Origin: Bacteroidota bacterium
Lineage (GTDB): Bacteria; Bacteroidota; Bacteroidia; UKL13-3
Assembly: GCA_947460345.1 (NCBI GenBank)
Contig: CANHGM010000003.1
Span: forward strand, 62,001-126,000
Length of the DNA: 64,000 bases
Reading direction: 5' to 3'
Position 1 is the first letter of the stretch. Every line of letters starts with the position of its first letter. The position numbers and the translations under genes are program-made. Shown piece after piece: positions 1 to 8,844 of this stretch. Under the pieces are notes generated by a model. It was not told where the DNA came from. It worked only from the letters and a program-made list of their open reading frames with translations, and searched no databases.

Positions 1-3000
1 ACGGTAGTTAACGCCAACAGTGTTTGGAAATACTTTTTGGGAACTACAGAACCAGATAGCAATTGGAGGAAAGTCAATTATAATGATACCAACTGGAGTT
101 CAGGAAAAGGAGGATTTGGCTATGGCGATGGAGATGACTCCACAATAATTGCAAGTAATATCAATTCAATATATATCAGAAAGACTTTTACTTTAGCTGA
201 CACATCGCTTATATGGGACGCCTTATTAAACATTGACTACGATGATGGATTTGTAGCCTATATAAATGATGTAGAAATTGCTAGGGTTAATTTAGGAACT
301 CCAGGAGACCACCCAAGATTTGATACACTAGCCCGATCATCGCATGAGGCCAATATGTATCAAGGAAAACAACCTGACTATATATTTATAAATAAAGATT
401 TATTAAAAAAATGTTTGATACAAGGAGTAAATGTGCTTTGTATACAAGTGCATAATACAAGCAATTCAAATGATTTATCAGCTATAGCATGGCTACATAT
501 GGGTATTAATAATAGCTCATATATGCTGCCATCTCCCCCTGCTTGGTTCAATGCTCCACTAACAACCCATTTACCCATATTTGTGATAAACACAGCTGGA
601 CAAGGCATCCCCAATACACCCAAATTGTTTTGTAAGCTTGGGGTTATAGATAATGGTAAAAATCAAAACCATTTAACAGATGTATACAATAACTATTCAG
701 GAAATATTGGAATAGAAACCAGAGGCTCTTCCTCATCTGGGTTCCCACAACAAAGTTATGGCTTTACTACACTAGACTCAGCTGGGAACAATAACAATGT
801 GAAATTATTAGACTTCCCAAAAGAACATGACTTTATTTTATATGCACCCTATACTGATAAAAGTTTGATGCGTAACAATTTGATGTATGAAATATCAAGA
901 CAAATGGGTTGGTATGCCAGTAGGTGTAGGTTTGTTGAACTGGTGTTGAATGGTAACTACCAAGGTATATATGTGTTGATGGAAAATATCAAAACAGATA
1001 AAAACAGAGTAGACGTGGCAACTATGACCAATACTATAAACACAGGCGACAGTATTACAGGTGGATATGTGATGAAAGTAGACAGGGTTAAACAAAATGG
1101 GTTGGGTTATTGGCAATCAGCTATCACTGTATTTAATGCTCAATCAAAAAATTATAATATACAAACCGTAGAGCCAGATATTCCTGATTTAACACAAGCT
1201 CAACGTAATTATATCAAGCCTTATATGGATAATTTTGAATCTATGATGCTTGGAAATAATTATAATTCAAACACCATTGGATACAAAAAATATATAGATG
1301 TAAATTCTTTTATAGACTTTTATATATGTAATGAATTATCTAAAAATGTAGATGCTTATAGATTAAGTTGTTTTTTTTATAAACAAAGAGAAAGTTTGGG
1401 TGGCAGGTTATATATGGGACCTATTTGGGATTTTAATATTGCCTTAGGCAATGCCAACTATTGCAATGGTGGAGACACAACAGGATGGAATACTTGTGGA
1501 TATGACGCCATTCCATTTTGGTTTGAAAGACTGATGCAAGACAATGATTATAAAAAACAATTTGTGTGTAGGTGGCAAAATTTCAGAAAAAATATACTCA
1601 AGCAACAAACCATATATGACTATATTGACTCAGTAGCTGAATACTTAGAAATACCTCAAAAAAGACATTACAAACAATGGCCTATTCTCGGGCAATATGT
1701 GTGGCCAAATTATTATATAGGCAATACATATAAAGATGAAGTAAACTTTTTAAAACAATATACACGAGGTAGGTTAAACTGGATTGATAAAAATTTACCA
1801 AAAGTAACCCCTGCCTGCAAAAGCAATATACTCACCGTTAGTATCACAGAAATCATGTATAACTGCAACCCTAAAACGAATAGTGGCAATTGGATAGAAC
1901 TATATAACAATTCGGCCATAGGGTTAAATATCAGCAATTATGTGCTTAGAGATGAATCAGGTTTTAGAAGTTTTGCTTTCCCAAACAATACCATTTTACC
2001 TGCAAAAGGATACCTGGTGGTAGTTGAAGACAGCAATGCATTTAAACAAATGTATCCACAAGTAAAAAACTATATAGGTCAAACCAATTGGGGGCTCGAC
2101 AACAATACAGGCACCATATCGCTTAGAGATCAAAACAATTTATTGATTACAACTTTAACTTATAGTGACCAAAAACCATGGCCTCAACTTGCTGATGGTT
2201 TTGGCAACAGTTTGGAATTAATTAGCTTTGGATTGAATCCTGCTTTAGCTTCATCATGGCAAGATGGCTGTTTTTTAGGCACACCGGGGTGGCTAGGAGC
2301 ATGCAGCCAAAAACTGTTAATCAATGAAATAAACTATGCTGGTCTTAAAAATGCAGATGCAGGTGATTGGGTAGAAATTTACAATACATCCTCAAGTGCA
2401 GTAAATTTATCAGGTTGGAGATTTAGAGACAACAACGATAGTAATTTATATAACTTCCCCATGAATACAACCATCAATGCAGGTGAATTTTTAGTTATAT
2501 GTAACGATACAGTTAAATTTAAAAATATATACCCAAATGTTCAGAATTATATAGGAAGTTTTAAATTCGGATTGTCATCTTCTAATGATGCCGTAAGACT
2601 CTATTTACCTAATGATACCCTATACTCACAAGTATATTATACTGACACGCTTCCGTTTCCGGTAGGTGCAAAAGGTACTGGTTATACCATCGAATTAAAA
2701 GATAGTTTGAAAAACATTGCTGTGGCAGCTAGTTGGACATTAAGTTGCCCCGATGGAACTCCCGGAAGAAAAAGAGATATTACTTGTATAAAACCACAAA
2801 TACCCAACCTCAACATTACTGAATTAAACCTTAGTCCTGATTTATACAATAACGACGGACAATGGATTGAAATATACAATAAAGACAGCTTAGATTTAGA
2901 TTTAAGCAATTGGAAAATATATACCAATGCTGGACTATTATATGTATTCCCTAAAAATATATATATTAAATCAAAAGACTATTTAATTGTTTCAGAAGAT

Positions 3001-4953
3001 ATAAATAAATTCAATACTTGGCATACCAATATTAGCAAACTTATTGGCAATTTTAATCATACAATAAACACACAATCAGATTCAATTATACTAAAAGACA
3101 GTACCAACAAATCATATATAAACTTAGGGATTGCTTATAAGAATTATATACACAGCAACAATACTGGAAGAACTCTAGAGTTTATAGATACGTTCAAAAA
3201 CATCAATAACATGAATGCATGGCACTCTGGTTGTATTTCAGGAAGTGCTTTCGATACATATAAGCCTTGTATAGAGCCTAATTATATTTCAGAAATAAGT
3301 TATAACAATGCTGCAGGAGATTGGTTAGAATTATACAACCCATTGAACACCAATTTAGACATGAATCAATGGAGAATTAGGCATTTTACTGATAGCAATT
3401 CAACCTTATTAAACCTAAGCAACCAATTGAGTAGCCATGCAAAAATACTATTGGTAAACAATGCATCAAGTTTCAAAAAGGTACATCCTTTTATTAAAAA
3501 CTATAACACATTAACAAAGAATTTAGACACTTTAGATGGAATTAAAATATATGACAACAACAACAAACTGATATATTCTTTGATTTATAATACTGATAGC
3601 AATTGGACTAAACAAGCAAACCATGGATATACATTAGAATTAGTAACTGATACTTTATTGCCTAATACAGCTTCTAACTGGAAAAATTATTGTTTGAATG
3701 GTTCTCCGTTGAGAAACAAAGACGCAGCATGTTTTCCTTCACAACAATCAAAACTATATATCACTGAAATTAATTACAAATCAGATTCTATTTTTAATGC
3801 TGGAAGTTGGTTTGAAATTTTAAACCATGATACTGTTGACATAGACATTACAGGTTGGGGCTTTACAACCAATACAGGTGTGTTATTTTCATTCGATTCT
3901 ACAACCAAATTAAAAGCCCATACCCGATATATATTTGTTGAAAACATAAGTAAGTTCAACAATGTTTATTTAAATGTGAATATATCTGGTGAATATAAAA
4001 AGCCATTGCTATTTATTTCAGATACCATAAGATTGTTAGATTATGCCAATACAAAAGCATGCGAAGCTAGTTATAACAGCTCATTCCCTTGGCCAAGAGT
4101 AGCCAATGGATTGGGTAGAACATTAGAACAAACAAACCTAAAATCATCAGCCGTATTGGCATCTGATTGGACCATGGGGTGTGTGAATGGAAGTCCGCTT
4201 AAAGCATATAACACTTGTAATGATTTGTTATACATTTCAGAAATACATTACCAAGGTTCAAGTATACATAATGCCGGTCAATGGTTTGAAATATATAATA
4301 AATATAAGTTTGATATAGACTTAAGTAATTATAAAATAAGGCATGCAATCAGTGGTGAAATATACACCATACCCAAAGGCACCCAATTAATTAAAGATTC
4401 ATTTATAGTATTTGCAAACGACAGCAATGCCTTTAATACTGTTCATCAACATTACCCTATTCAAGCTAAATATTATACTTTTAATTTATCTAAAAAGGGT
4501 GATGCTATACAAGTATATAATGCCAAAAACCAATTGATTCAAAGTGAAATTTGGGAATCTGATACCCCATGGAACACCATGGCCAACGGCAAAGGATATA
4601 CGTTAGAATTACTTAAAGATACAGGTGTATTGTGTACACCAGCATTTTGGGGAAATTCATGTCTATACGGAACACCAGGTGCAAGTAGGTTCTATACTTG
4701 CGATAATGTTGGCTTGCCTTTAATTAATGAAAAAACGAACGATACATATATATATCCAAACCCAGCCAACGACTTTATCACCATAGAACAAACTAATATC
4801 AAAAGCGATATTTATATATATGACAACCTAGGAAAATTAATCTATATACATAAGAAATCAGATTCACAAAGAATATCAACCAAACATTGGAGTGATGGTA
4901 TATATTTCTGGAGAAGTGATACAGATTATGGAAAAATAGCAATATTCAAATAA
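1..4953 (+). CDS. CotH-kinase-like, six lamin-tail-domain T9SS surface protein (5' partial)
   Basis: The reading frame is open to base 1, so the true start lies outside the window; the first in-frame start-like codon (TTG at 37) is not convincing. Numbering from that TTG, the visible protein is 1638 residues. A CotH-type domain spans about 175-590, with the motifs GNYQGIYVLMENIK near 306 and GPIWDFNIALGN near 460, which correspond to the protein-kinase-like CotH family. Six lamin-tail domains follow, starting near 598, 758, 924, 1081, 1240 and 1397; each opens with ITEI/INEI/ISEI, then GxWxEIYN, and closes with a Cys plus GTPG/GSP motif. A type A T9SS C-terminal sorting domain begins near 1571 (IYPNPANDF). 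The protein is therefore probably exported through the outer membrane and anchored or released at the surface. The substrate of the CotH domain is unknown. The stop lies two bases from the stop of the convergent icd gene. Confidence 0.88.
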   Translation, partial: TVVNANSVWKYFLGTTEPDSNWRKVNYNDTNWSSGKGGFGYGDGDDSTIIASNINSIYIRKTFTLADTSLIWDALLNIDYDDGFVAYINDVEIARVNLGTPGDHPRFDTLARSSHEANMYQGKQPDYIFINKDLLKKCLIQGVNVLCIQVHNTSNSNDLSAIAWLHMGINNSSYMLPSPPAWFNAPLTTHLPIFVINTAGQGIPNTPKLFCKLGVIDNGKNQNHLTDVYNNYSGNIGIETRGSSSSGFPQQSYGFTTLDSAGNNNNVKLLDFPKEHDFILYAPYTDKSLMRNNLMYEISRQMGWYASRCRFVELVLNGNYQGIYVLMENIKTDKNRVDVATMTNTINTGDSITGGYVMKVDRVKQNGLGYWQSAITVFNAQSKNYNIQTVEPDIPDLTQAQRNYIKPYMDNFESMMLGNNYNSNTIGYKKYIDVNSFIDFYICNELSKNVDAYRLSCFFYKQRESLGGRLYMGPIWDFNIALGNANYCNGGDTTGWNTCGYDAIPFWFERLMQDNDYKKQFVCRWQNFRKNILKQQTIYDYIDSVAEYLEIPQKRHYKQWPILGQYVWPNYYIGNTYKDEVNFLKQYTRGRLNWIDKNLPKVTPACKSNILTVSITEIMYNCNPKTNSGNWIELYNNSAIGLNISNYVLRDESGFRSFAFPNNTILPAKGYLVVVEDSNAFKQMYPQVKNYIGQTNWGLDNNTGTISLRDQNNLLITTLTYSDQKPWPQLADGFGNSLELISFGLNPALASSWQDGCFLGTPGWLGACSQKLLINEINYAGLKNADAGDWVEIYNTSSSAVNLSGWRFRDNNDSNLYNFPMNTTINAGEFLVICNDTVKFKNIYPNVQNYIGSFKFGLSSSNDAVRLYLPNDTLYSQVYYTDTLPFPVGAKGTGYTIELKDSLKNIAVAASWTLSCPDGTPGRKRDITCIKPQIPNLNITELNLSPDLYNNDGQWIEIYNKDSLDLDLSNWKIYTNAGLLYVFPKNIYIKSKDYLIVSEDINKFNTWHTNISKLIGNFNHTINTQSDSIILKDSTNKSYINLGIAYKNYIHSNNTGRTLEFIDTFKNINNMNAWHSGCISGSAFDTYKPCIEPNYISEISYNNAAGDWLELYNPLNTNLDMNQWRIRHFTDSNSTLLNLSNQLSSHAKILLVNNASSFKKVHPFIKNYNTLTKNLDTLDGIKIYDNNNKLIYSLIYNTDSNWTKQANHGYTLELVTDTLLPNTASNWKNYCLNGSPLRNKDAACFPSQQSKLYITEINYKSDSIFNAGSWFEILNHDTVDIDITGWGFTTNTGVLFSFDSTTKLKAHTRYIFVENISKFNNVYLNVNISGEYKKPLLFISDTIRLLDYANTKACEASYNSSFPWPRVANGLGRTLEQTNLKSSAVLASDWTMGCVNGSPLKAYNTCNDLLYISEIHYQGSSIHNAGQWFEIYNKYKFDIDLSNYKIRHAISGEIYTIPKGTQLIKDSFIVFANDSNAFNTVHQHYPIQAKYYTFNLSKKGDAIQVYNAKNQLIQSEIWESDTPWNTMANGKGYTLELLKDTGVLCTPAFWGNSCLYGTPGASRFYTCDNVGLPLINEKTNDTYIYPNPANDFITIEQTNIKSDIYIYDNLGKLIYIHKKSDSQRISTKHWSDGIYFWRSDTDYGKIAIFK

Positions 4954-4955
4954 CA

Positions 4956-6446
4956 TTATTGACCTTGAGCTAAACTATATCCTCTTTTTTCGCCATATAA
5001 ATTAAGCATCTCTACAGAGCATATTTTCAAGCTTTTAGAAAGCAATGTTGCTAATGCTAAAACATCTGTATCGTTTAATCTTAACCCTTTAGTTCCCTCA
5101 ATTCTTATTCTATATTGGTTAACACATTCAGTAAAAATTGAACTACTAGGCCATACTTGAGTTCCTCTGTTAGATATCATTACCAATTTTAAACCAGGAT
5201 GTAATTTTAACTTTACTTGAGCAGCAATTTCATTTGCTTGTTTTTCACTCTCGATAAATAAATCCATACCTAAAATGGCTTCTTTTTCTAATTTAGGAGA
5301 AGTCAACATTTTTTGGATTTCAGGTTTTACAGGTTTTTTAAATAAAGATTCTGAATTCTCCATTTCTTTTGCTTTACCTTTTTTAGGTACTTGTCCCAAA
5401 TTACTGATTATGGCTTTGGCAAATTCGTTTGTGCTTTTTGAAGTTACGGATTTATCACCAAAATCGCCTGTATGAATTCCTTTTTCTAAAGTATACAACA
5501 ACGCATTCTCAATAATAGAAGCTTGTTTCATGATACCTAAATGTCTCAACATCATTAAACCACTCATCAACAAAGCTGTAGGGTTGGCTTTATTTTGACC
5601 TGTTATATCAGGGGCTGTGCCATGTACAGCTTCAAAAATACATATATTATCGCCAATGTTTGCAGATGGAGCAAATCCTAAACCACCCACCAAGCCTGCA
5701 CACAAATCGCTTATAATATCCCCTTGTAAATTTGGTAATATCACCATTTGAAAATCTTGAGGTTTCACAACCAATTTCATAGCCAAATCATCTACTATAA
5801 TATCAGCAGTTTTAATTTCAGGGTAATCTTTCGCCACTTCATAAAACACATCTAAAAATAATCCATCAGTTAGTTTCATGATATTGGCTTTATGTCCACA
5901 AAACACTTTGGTTATCCCTTCTTTTCTTGCCATTTCGAAAGCAAACTTATGCACTTGTCTGCTGCCTTCTCTGGTAATAAATCTTCTGCCTAAGGCCACA
6001 TCTCTAGTAAGCATATGTTCTATTCCACCATAAGTATCTTCTATATTTTCTCTGATGATGGTTAAATTTATAGGAATACCAGCTTTGCTATATACCGTAT
6101 CAACTCCATGTAATGTTTTAAACACCCTTCTGTTGGCATAGGTATTCCACATTTTACGTGCAGTAACATTTAAACTTTTCATTCCTTTGCCTTTAGGTGT
6201 TTCCATAGGGCCTTTGAATAAAATGCCATTGGTTTCTATACTGTCTTTAGCATCTTCTGTCATACCTGTGCTATGGCCTTGCTCAAACCAATGTTTGCCC
6301 ATATGCACCATTTCGTAAGTAAGAGGCACATCAGCTGCGTTAAATATATCTAAAACAGCATTCATTATTTCTGGACCAATACCGTCACCTGAAGCAACTG
6401 AAATACGTTGAAAAGACTGGGGAGTTGAAGCTTTTTTCTTAGCCAT
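4956..6446 (-). CDS. icd: NADP-dependent isocitrate dehydrogenase, long Thermus/Rickettsia-type form
   Basis: This enzyme of the TCA cycle oxidatively decarboxylates isocitrate to 2-oxoglutarate, reducing NADP. The N-terminal segment [14 protein letters not shown] is the nucleotide-fold start of the isocitrate/isopropylmalate dehydrogenase family. [17 protein letters not shown] supplies the substrate-binding Ser/Asn/Arg set, and [10 protein letters not shown] and [14 protein letters not shown] carry the metal-binding aspartates. The protein is 496 residues long with an extra C-terminal domain of about 130 residues, as in the Thermus- and Rickettsia-type enzymes rather than the E. coli type. 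I place the start at the ATG at 6446 (MAKKKAS); the open frame continues 16 codons upstream from a TTG but that part is an unconvincing leader. The gene stands alone and converges on the surface-protein gene. Confidence 0.93.
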   Translation of the reverse strand: MAKKKASTPQSFQRISVASGDGIGPEIMNAVLDIFNAADVPLTYEMVHMGKHWFEQGHSTGMTEDAKDSIETNGILFKGPMETPKGKGMKSLNVTARKMWNTYANRRVFKTLHGVDTVYSKAGIPINLTIIRENIEDTYGGIEHMLTRDVALGRRFITREGSRQVHKFAFEMARKEGITKVFCGHKANIMKLTDGLFLDVFYEVAKDYPEIKTADIIVDDLAMKLVVKPQDFQMVILPNLQGDIISDLCAGLVGGLGFAPSANIGDNICIFEAVHGTAPDITGQNKANPTALLMSGLMMLRHLGIMKQASIIENALLYTLEKGIHTGDFGDKSVTSKSTNEFAKAIISNLGQVPKKGKAKEMENSESLFKKPVKPEIQKMLTSPKLEKEAILGMDLFIESEKQANEIAAQVKLKLHPGLKLVMISNRGTQVWPSSSIFTECVNQYRIRIEGTKGLRLNDTDVLALATLLSKSLKICSVEMLNLYGEKRGYSLAQGQ

Positions 6447-6612
6447 GGATATATATATATTCTTTAAAATTTTGCCGCAAAAATAAGCAGACAAGCATAT
6501 ATATCAATGGATACGTTTAATATTTATGAATTGTTTTGTGTTAGAATTTTATTTCAAAAAATGTTTTAAACTAAATACTATATTTTTTGTGTTTTTTTAT
6601 TAATATTGTAGT

Positions 6613-6837
6613 ATGAAACATTATTCAGAGGTAATTACAATTAATCCCAATATTAGATTTGGTAAACCTTGCATAAGAGGAATGAGAATTTCAGTTTTTG
6701 ATATTTTAGGTTGGTTGGCATCTGGAATGACAATCAAAGATATAATTGAAGACTATCCTGAACTATCTGAAGAAGATGTTAAATTAGTATTAGCCTATGC
6801 TGCAGATAGAGAACATAAAATTAAAATTGCTTCGTGA
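6613..6837 (+). CDS. DUF433 family antitoxin
   Basis: A 74-residue protein with the hallmark DUF433 pattern: NPNIRFGKPCIRGMRISV followed by a short winged-helix-like segment (ILGWLASGMTIKDIIEDYP). Members of this family are DNA-binding antitoxins paired with PIN-like DUF5615 toxins. The stop overlaps the start of the next gene by four bases (GTGA), which indicates translational coupling. No clear operator palindrome is visible upstream. The pairing with the downstream toxin is established for the family; activity here is inferred. Confidence 0.9.
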   Translation: MKHYSEVITINPNIRFGKPCIRGMRISVFDILGWLASGMTIKDIIEDYPELSEEDVKLVLAYAADREHKIKIAS

Positions 6838-7175
6838 AATTATTATTTGACCAAAATATTTCATTTAGAACCGTCCATTTACTTCAAGAATACTTCCCTC
6901 TTGCAAAACATGTTAAAGATTTTGAATTGCAATTTGCAACTGATATTCAGATTTGGAATTTTGCAAAAGCTAACAATTATCATATTGTAACTTTTGATGC
7001 AGATTTTTATGACTTAGTTACTTTGTATGGTCACCCACCAAAAATTATTTGGGGGAGACTTGGAAATACTTCAACTATTAATTTATCAAAAAGTATATTA
7101 CATCACATAGAAATTATATTTAGTTTTATAAATGATATAGAAGATTTTGAAATAGGTTGTTTAGAAATTAAATAA
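6834..7175 (+). CDS. DUF5615 PIN-like toxin
   Basis: A 113-residue PIN-domain-like protein of the DUF5615 group. It begins KLLFDQNIS, where the early Asp is the first acidic PIN residue, and continues with DIQIWNFAKANNYHIVTFDADF, which supplies further acidic residues of the presumed nuclease site. DUF5615 proteins are thought to be RNases inhibited by their DUF433 partner. It starts with GTG, overlapping the antitoxin stop by four bases. The length is normal, so the module looks intact. Its RNA target cannot be read from the sequence. Confidence 0.87.
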   Translation: MKLLFDQNISFRTVHLLQEYFPLAKHVKDFELQFATDIQIWNFAKANNYHIVTFDADFYDLVTLYGHPPKIIWGRLGNTSTINLSKSILHHIEIIFSFINDIEDFEIGCLEIK

Positions 7176-7234
7176 TAAATACTATGTTTTAAATAGAACA
7201 ATTACTAGAAAATGTTCATTGCATTAAACATCAA

Positions 7235-7492
7235 TTAATCATAATGAAACCTACATTTTACTATATATATATTATCATCTAATATTTTGTATATCAGTCT
7301 GTGTTCGTCATTTATTCTTCTTGACCAAAATCCTTTGTATTTGTGTTTCAAAGGTTCTGGTTTCCCTATACCAGTAAATGGATTTCTTGATATGTCTTTA
7401 AGAAGTTCGTTTATTCTCAACACCATTTTTTTATCTGTTTTCTGCCAATATATATAGTCTTCCCAAGATTCATCTACAAATATATATTTCAT
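7235..7492 (-). CDS. yoeB: YoeB-type mRNA interferase toxin
   Basis: An 85-residue toxin of the RelE/YoeB superfamily that cleaves mRNA in the ribosomal A site. The sequence tracks E. coli YoeB closely. The Glu in GIGKPEPLK, the Arg pair in WSRRINDEHRLIY and the C-terminal RFHYD match the catalytic Glu46, Arg65 and His83 region. It is encoded second in the operon, overlapping the antitoxin stop by four bases. All catalytic positions are present, so the toxin appears functional. Confidence 0.93.
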   Translation of the reverse strand: MKYIFVDESWEDYIYWQKTDKKMVLRINELLKDISRNPFTGIGKPEPLKHKYKGFWSRRINDEHRLIYKILDDNIYIVKCRFHYD

Positions 7493-7743
7493 TCTTCTAT
7501 GAGCGATTTTTCAAAAGAGTTTCCGTTATTTAGTTTTTCAATGGCAGCATCTAATCTTTTCTCATTTGCTTTTGAAGACAGTTCATGATTAGTTGTAATT
7601 AAAGAATTATACTCTCCTAATGACATGATAACTATCCCATTGTCTTTCCCTCTGTTTATTATTAATGTCTCAAAATTTTGTGAGACTATGTCTAAATATT
7701 TCTTAATGTCTTTTCTGAAATCTGAGATTGATGTAGTTAACAT
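7489..7743 (-). CDS. yefM: YefM/Phd-type antitoxin
   Basis: An 84-residue Phd/YefM antitoxin. The N-terminal dimerisation and DNA-binding fold is recognisable (MLTTSISDFRKDIKKYLD, then GIVIMSLGEYNSL). A charged C-terminal tail (residues 55-84) is expected to wrap the YoeB toxin. The protein should neutralise the toxin and, with it, repress its own promoter. Immediately upstream lies a 32-bp palindromic region with three TGTAC cores, annotated separately, which matches the known YefM recognition core. The start ATG is at 7741-7743. Confidence 0.92.
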   Translation of the reverse strand: MLTTSISDFRKDIKKYLDIVSQNFETLIINRGKDNGIVIMSLGEYNSLITTNHELSSKANEKRLDAAIEKLNNGNSFEKSLIEE

Positions 7744-7745
7744 TT

Positions 7746-7793
7746 TTGTACTTATTTTTGTACAAATTTAAGTACAACTTTTGATTTTTACAA
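7746..7793 (-). promoter_or_regulatory. yefM-yoeB promoter and overlapping palindromic operator
   Basis: The arms TTGTACTTA (7746-7754) and TAAGTACAA (7769-7777) are perfect inverted repeats. Centred exactly between them is TTTGTACAAA (7757-7766). The three TGTAC/GTACA cores are therefore spaced 12 bp apart. On the minus strand a consensus Bacteroidetes promoter overlaps: TTG (complement of 7791-7793), a 20-bp spacer, then TAAATTTG (complement of 7763-7770). Binding of YefM/YoeB here would cover the -7 box. E. coli YefM also recognises TGTACA-core repeats. Confidence 0.78.
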
Positions 7794-7809
7794 ATTAAAT
7801 AACCAACAT

Positions 7810-7846
7810 AAAAAGCCCCTGAAACTTAACATATCAAGGGCTTTGA
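7810..7846 (-). terminator. Intrinsic terminator downstream of the universal stress protein gene
   Basis: Read on the minus strand, a 7-bp stem AAAGCCC (complement of 7838-7844) pairs with GGGCTTT (complement of 7812-7818) and runs into a T stretch. It sits 24 bases past the stop of the usp gene and also insulates the yefM promoter. Confidence 0.72.
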
Positions 7847-7867
7847 ATTAAATATTTTTCAATTTAA

Positions 7868-8692
7868 TTATACCGGATAAATCAAAATGGGTAACTCAGC
7901 ATGGTAAGCAAAAAACTTAGTCACACTAAAGTGAAACAAGCTGCTTAAAAAGCCTCTGTGTTCGTGAGCCAATACTAAAATATCTGGCTTATGCGTGCGT
8001 ATATATGTCTCGATACCATGTTCTATTTCACCTCTTTTTAAGTTTCTAAAAGTTACAGCATCATTGGCAAAATATTGCTTAAATGAATCTGCTTTTTTGG
8101 TGGCATCATCTATTTGTGGCTCATAATCTTCTATGATATGAATGGCTTGAATATTGGCGTTAAAATGTTTAGCAAATTTAACTGCATCTTCTATGACCAA
8201 TTTATCTTTTTCTTCATAACTGGTTGCAAACAACATCTGATCTATTTTGTTTATTTTATATCCATAAGGAATGGCTAAAATTGGGATATTCACACGCTTA
8301 GCTACCCCCATAGTAATGGTGCCTGCAATCTTATCAATAATACCTGTTGCTCCTTTGGTTGCCATAATAACCATATCAGCATCAAATTCTTTACAAGCAT
8401 CCACAATATTATCAATAGGGAATCCAAACTTGGTGTAATATTCAACTTGTAAATTAGGGTATTTGCTTTTCATTTCAGCTTTCAAATGATCCATGCCATG
8501 TTTCGAATCATTCTCGGCATTGGTTATTAAAGTCTGCATGATTTCATTACTCAAACCTGATTCTTGTGCCATAGCAAAAAATGAATTTTGTATGATTAAT
8601 CTAGCATCGATTGATTGGCAATAATTAGCAGCAAATTCTAATGAACTGTGCGTTAATTCAGAAAAGTCAGATGGGAATATAATTGTTTTCAT
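7868..8692 (-). CDS. Tandem-domain universal stress protein (UspA family)
   Basis: A cytoplasmic stress protein with two UspA domains in tandem (about residues 1-143 and 150-274). The first domain carries the ATP-binding signature MATKGATGIIDKIAGT, a G-x2-G-x9-G-T-like loop, followed by ANIPILAIP-like residues (VNIPILAIP). The second ends with LAHEHRGFLSSLFHFSVT and lacks the Gly-rich loop, so probably only the first domain binds nucleotide. The start is the ATG at 8692 (MKTIIFPSDFS); the open frame extends seven codons upstream from a TTG that would add an atypical leader. It stands alone between two intrinsic terminators. Confidence 0.88.
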   Translation of the reverse strand: MKTIIFPSDFSELTHSSLEFAANYCQSIDARLIIQNSFFAMAQESGLSNEIMQTLITNAENDSKHGMDHLKAEMKSKYPNLQVEYYTKFGFPIDNIVDACKEFDADMVIMATKGATGIIDKIAGTITMGVAKRVNIPILAIPYGYKINKIDQMLFATSYEEKDKLVIEDAVKFAKHFNANIQAIHIIEDYEPQIDDATKKADSFKQYFANDAVTFRNLKRGEIEHGIETYIRTHKPDILVLAHEHRGFLSSLFHFSVTKFFAYHAELPILIYPV

Positions 8693-8794
8693 TAGTGATT
8701 TTATTTTAAGCAAATATACTTAAACAAAAATGAAATTATCATTAACAAAAATCAATTTAATAAATGATTTTAATCAGTTTTTATAATCAAAAAA

Positions 8795-8824
8795 AAAGCT
8801 GTTAACATATATGCTAACAGCTTT
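8795..8824 (-). terminator. Intrinsic terminator after the gyrA-TPR operon
   Basis: On the minus strand a 10-bp stem AAAGCTGTTA / TAACAGCTTT closes a short loop and is followed by a run of T residues (A residues at 8790-8797 on the plus strand). It lies 20 bases past the stop of the TPR gene. Confidence 0.8.
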
Positions 8825-8844
8825 TAATTAATTCTTATATTATT

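Noticed and set aside
6447-6494. A TTG start adding 16 residues to isocitrate dehydrogenase
   Set aside because: The extension is not family-like and the ATG at 6446 gives a typical Lys-rich start.
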